This document shows positions 7,681 through 7,770 of a stretch of 7,770 bases of DNA, in pieces. The notes beneath the pieces are model-generated. The model was not told the DNA's origin, ran no database searches, and saw nothing but the letters and a program-made list of their open reading frames with translations. The number at the start of each line of letters is the position of its first letter. Positions within the stretch are counted from its first letter, which is position 1. The position numbers and the translations under genes are program-made. The stretch spans positions 1 to 7,770 of the forward strand of contig SXTL01000035.1 in the NCBI GenBank assembly GCA_005790965.1. Reading direction: 5' to 3'. The DNA comes from Burkholderiales bacterium (GTDB lineage: Bacteria > Pseudomonadota > Gammaproteobacteria > Burkholderiales > Thiobacillaceae).

Positions 7681-7770
7681 ATAGTTGATAGCGGAGCCAC
7701 AAAAGCCGAATGGTGCCTTTTAATGGAAAAAGGAAAGAAAAAAACATTTTTTACGCAAGGGATAAGTCCT
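7681..7770 (+). CDS. N-terminal fragment of a BadF/BadG-type ATPase (N-acetylglucosamine kinase-like)
   Basis: Thirty codons run to the right edge, beginning IVDSGATKAEWCLL and ending FFTQGISP. This is the N-terminus typical of the BadF/BadG/BcrA/BcrD ATPase family as found in Bacteroidetes (pattern like LIADSGSTKTDWCL...TQGINP), annotated there as N-acetylglucosamine kinase-like. DSGATK is the phosphate-1 motif of the ASKHA sugar-kinase/actin fold. GC is about 38% with A-rich codons, unlike the GC-rich DNA before it. The true start codon is missing; an in-frame ATG at 7639 lies in the tRNA leader and is coincidental. The substrate is not determined by this fragment. The family call is from memory of the motif, not a search. 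Confidence 0.65.
   Translation, partial: MVDSGATKAEWCLLMEKGKKKTFFTQGISP

Noticed and set aside
7735..7756. A-run followed by T-run (AAAAAAAC-ATTTTTT) as a terminator
   Set aside because: It lies inside the kinase-like reading frame, is A/T only with no GC stem, and reflects AT-rich coding sequence.
7639..7770. In-frame protein starting at ATG 7639 and running into the sugar-kinase-like fragment
   Set aside because: Its first 14 codons are the tRNA leader and the tRNA itself; the ATG overlaps the -10 box. It is an accident of the junction.
7681..7770. Genomic island integrated at the tRNA gene
   Set aside because: No integrase, no direct repeat of the tRNA end and no rebuilt tRNA 3' half are visible, and the foreign side starts at the beginning of a housekeeping-type gene; a chimeric join is simpler.

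Overview
The bulk of this window (about 76 to 7680) reads as GC-rich proteobacterial DNA, most likely beta- or gammaproteobacterial. The evidence is a homodimeric-type AceE E1, a dihydrolipoamide dehydrogenase carrying its own lipoyl domain, a YheS-type ABC-F ATPase, and a textbook sigma70 promoter before a tRNA. I cannot name the genus from sequence alone.

Layout: (1) bases 1-75 look like a short foreign fragment on the minus strand, a piece of a YyaL/DUF255 thioredoxin-domain protein, joined to the middle of aceE. (2) 76-4968 is a pyruvate dehydrogenase operon on the plus strand: aceE (N-terminal third missing), aceF and lpdA. (3) 5022-6938 is an ABC-F ATPase of the YheS type, same strand, 53 bases after lpdA. 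(4) 6939-7054 is a structured convergent intergenic region with a probable terminator. (5) 7055-7501 is a UspA-family protein on the minus strand. (6) 7612-7680 is a strong sigma70 promoter followed by the first 27 bases of a tRNA, probably tRNA-Arg. (7) From about 7681 the sequence switches abruptly to AT-rich DNA (about 38% GC) encoding the N-terminus of a BadF/BadG-type (N-acetylglucosamine kinase-like) ATPase that resembles Bacteroidetes proteins.

How the genes work together: AceE, AceF and LpdA form the complex that converts pyruvate to acetyl-CoA, CO2 and NADH. AceF has one lipoyl domain, and LpdA carries a second, closely related one at its N-terminus, so the swinging arms are shared between E2 and E3. 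YheS-like ABC-F proteins act on ribosomes and have no obvious link to pyruvate oxidation. The Usp gene converges on this block and has its own transcription.

I found no previously undescribed biological system. The most notable observations are the two end junctions, which fit a chimeric assembly or chimeric amplification product better than real gene arrangements. Others are the duplicated lipoyl module and several hairpins between genes.
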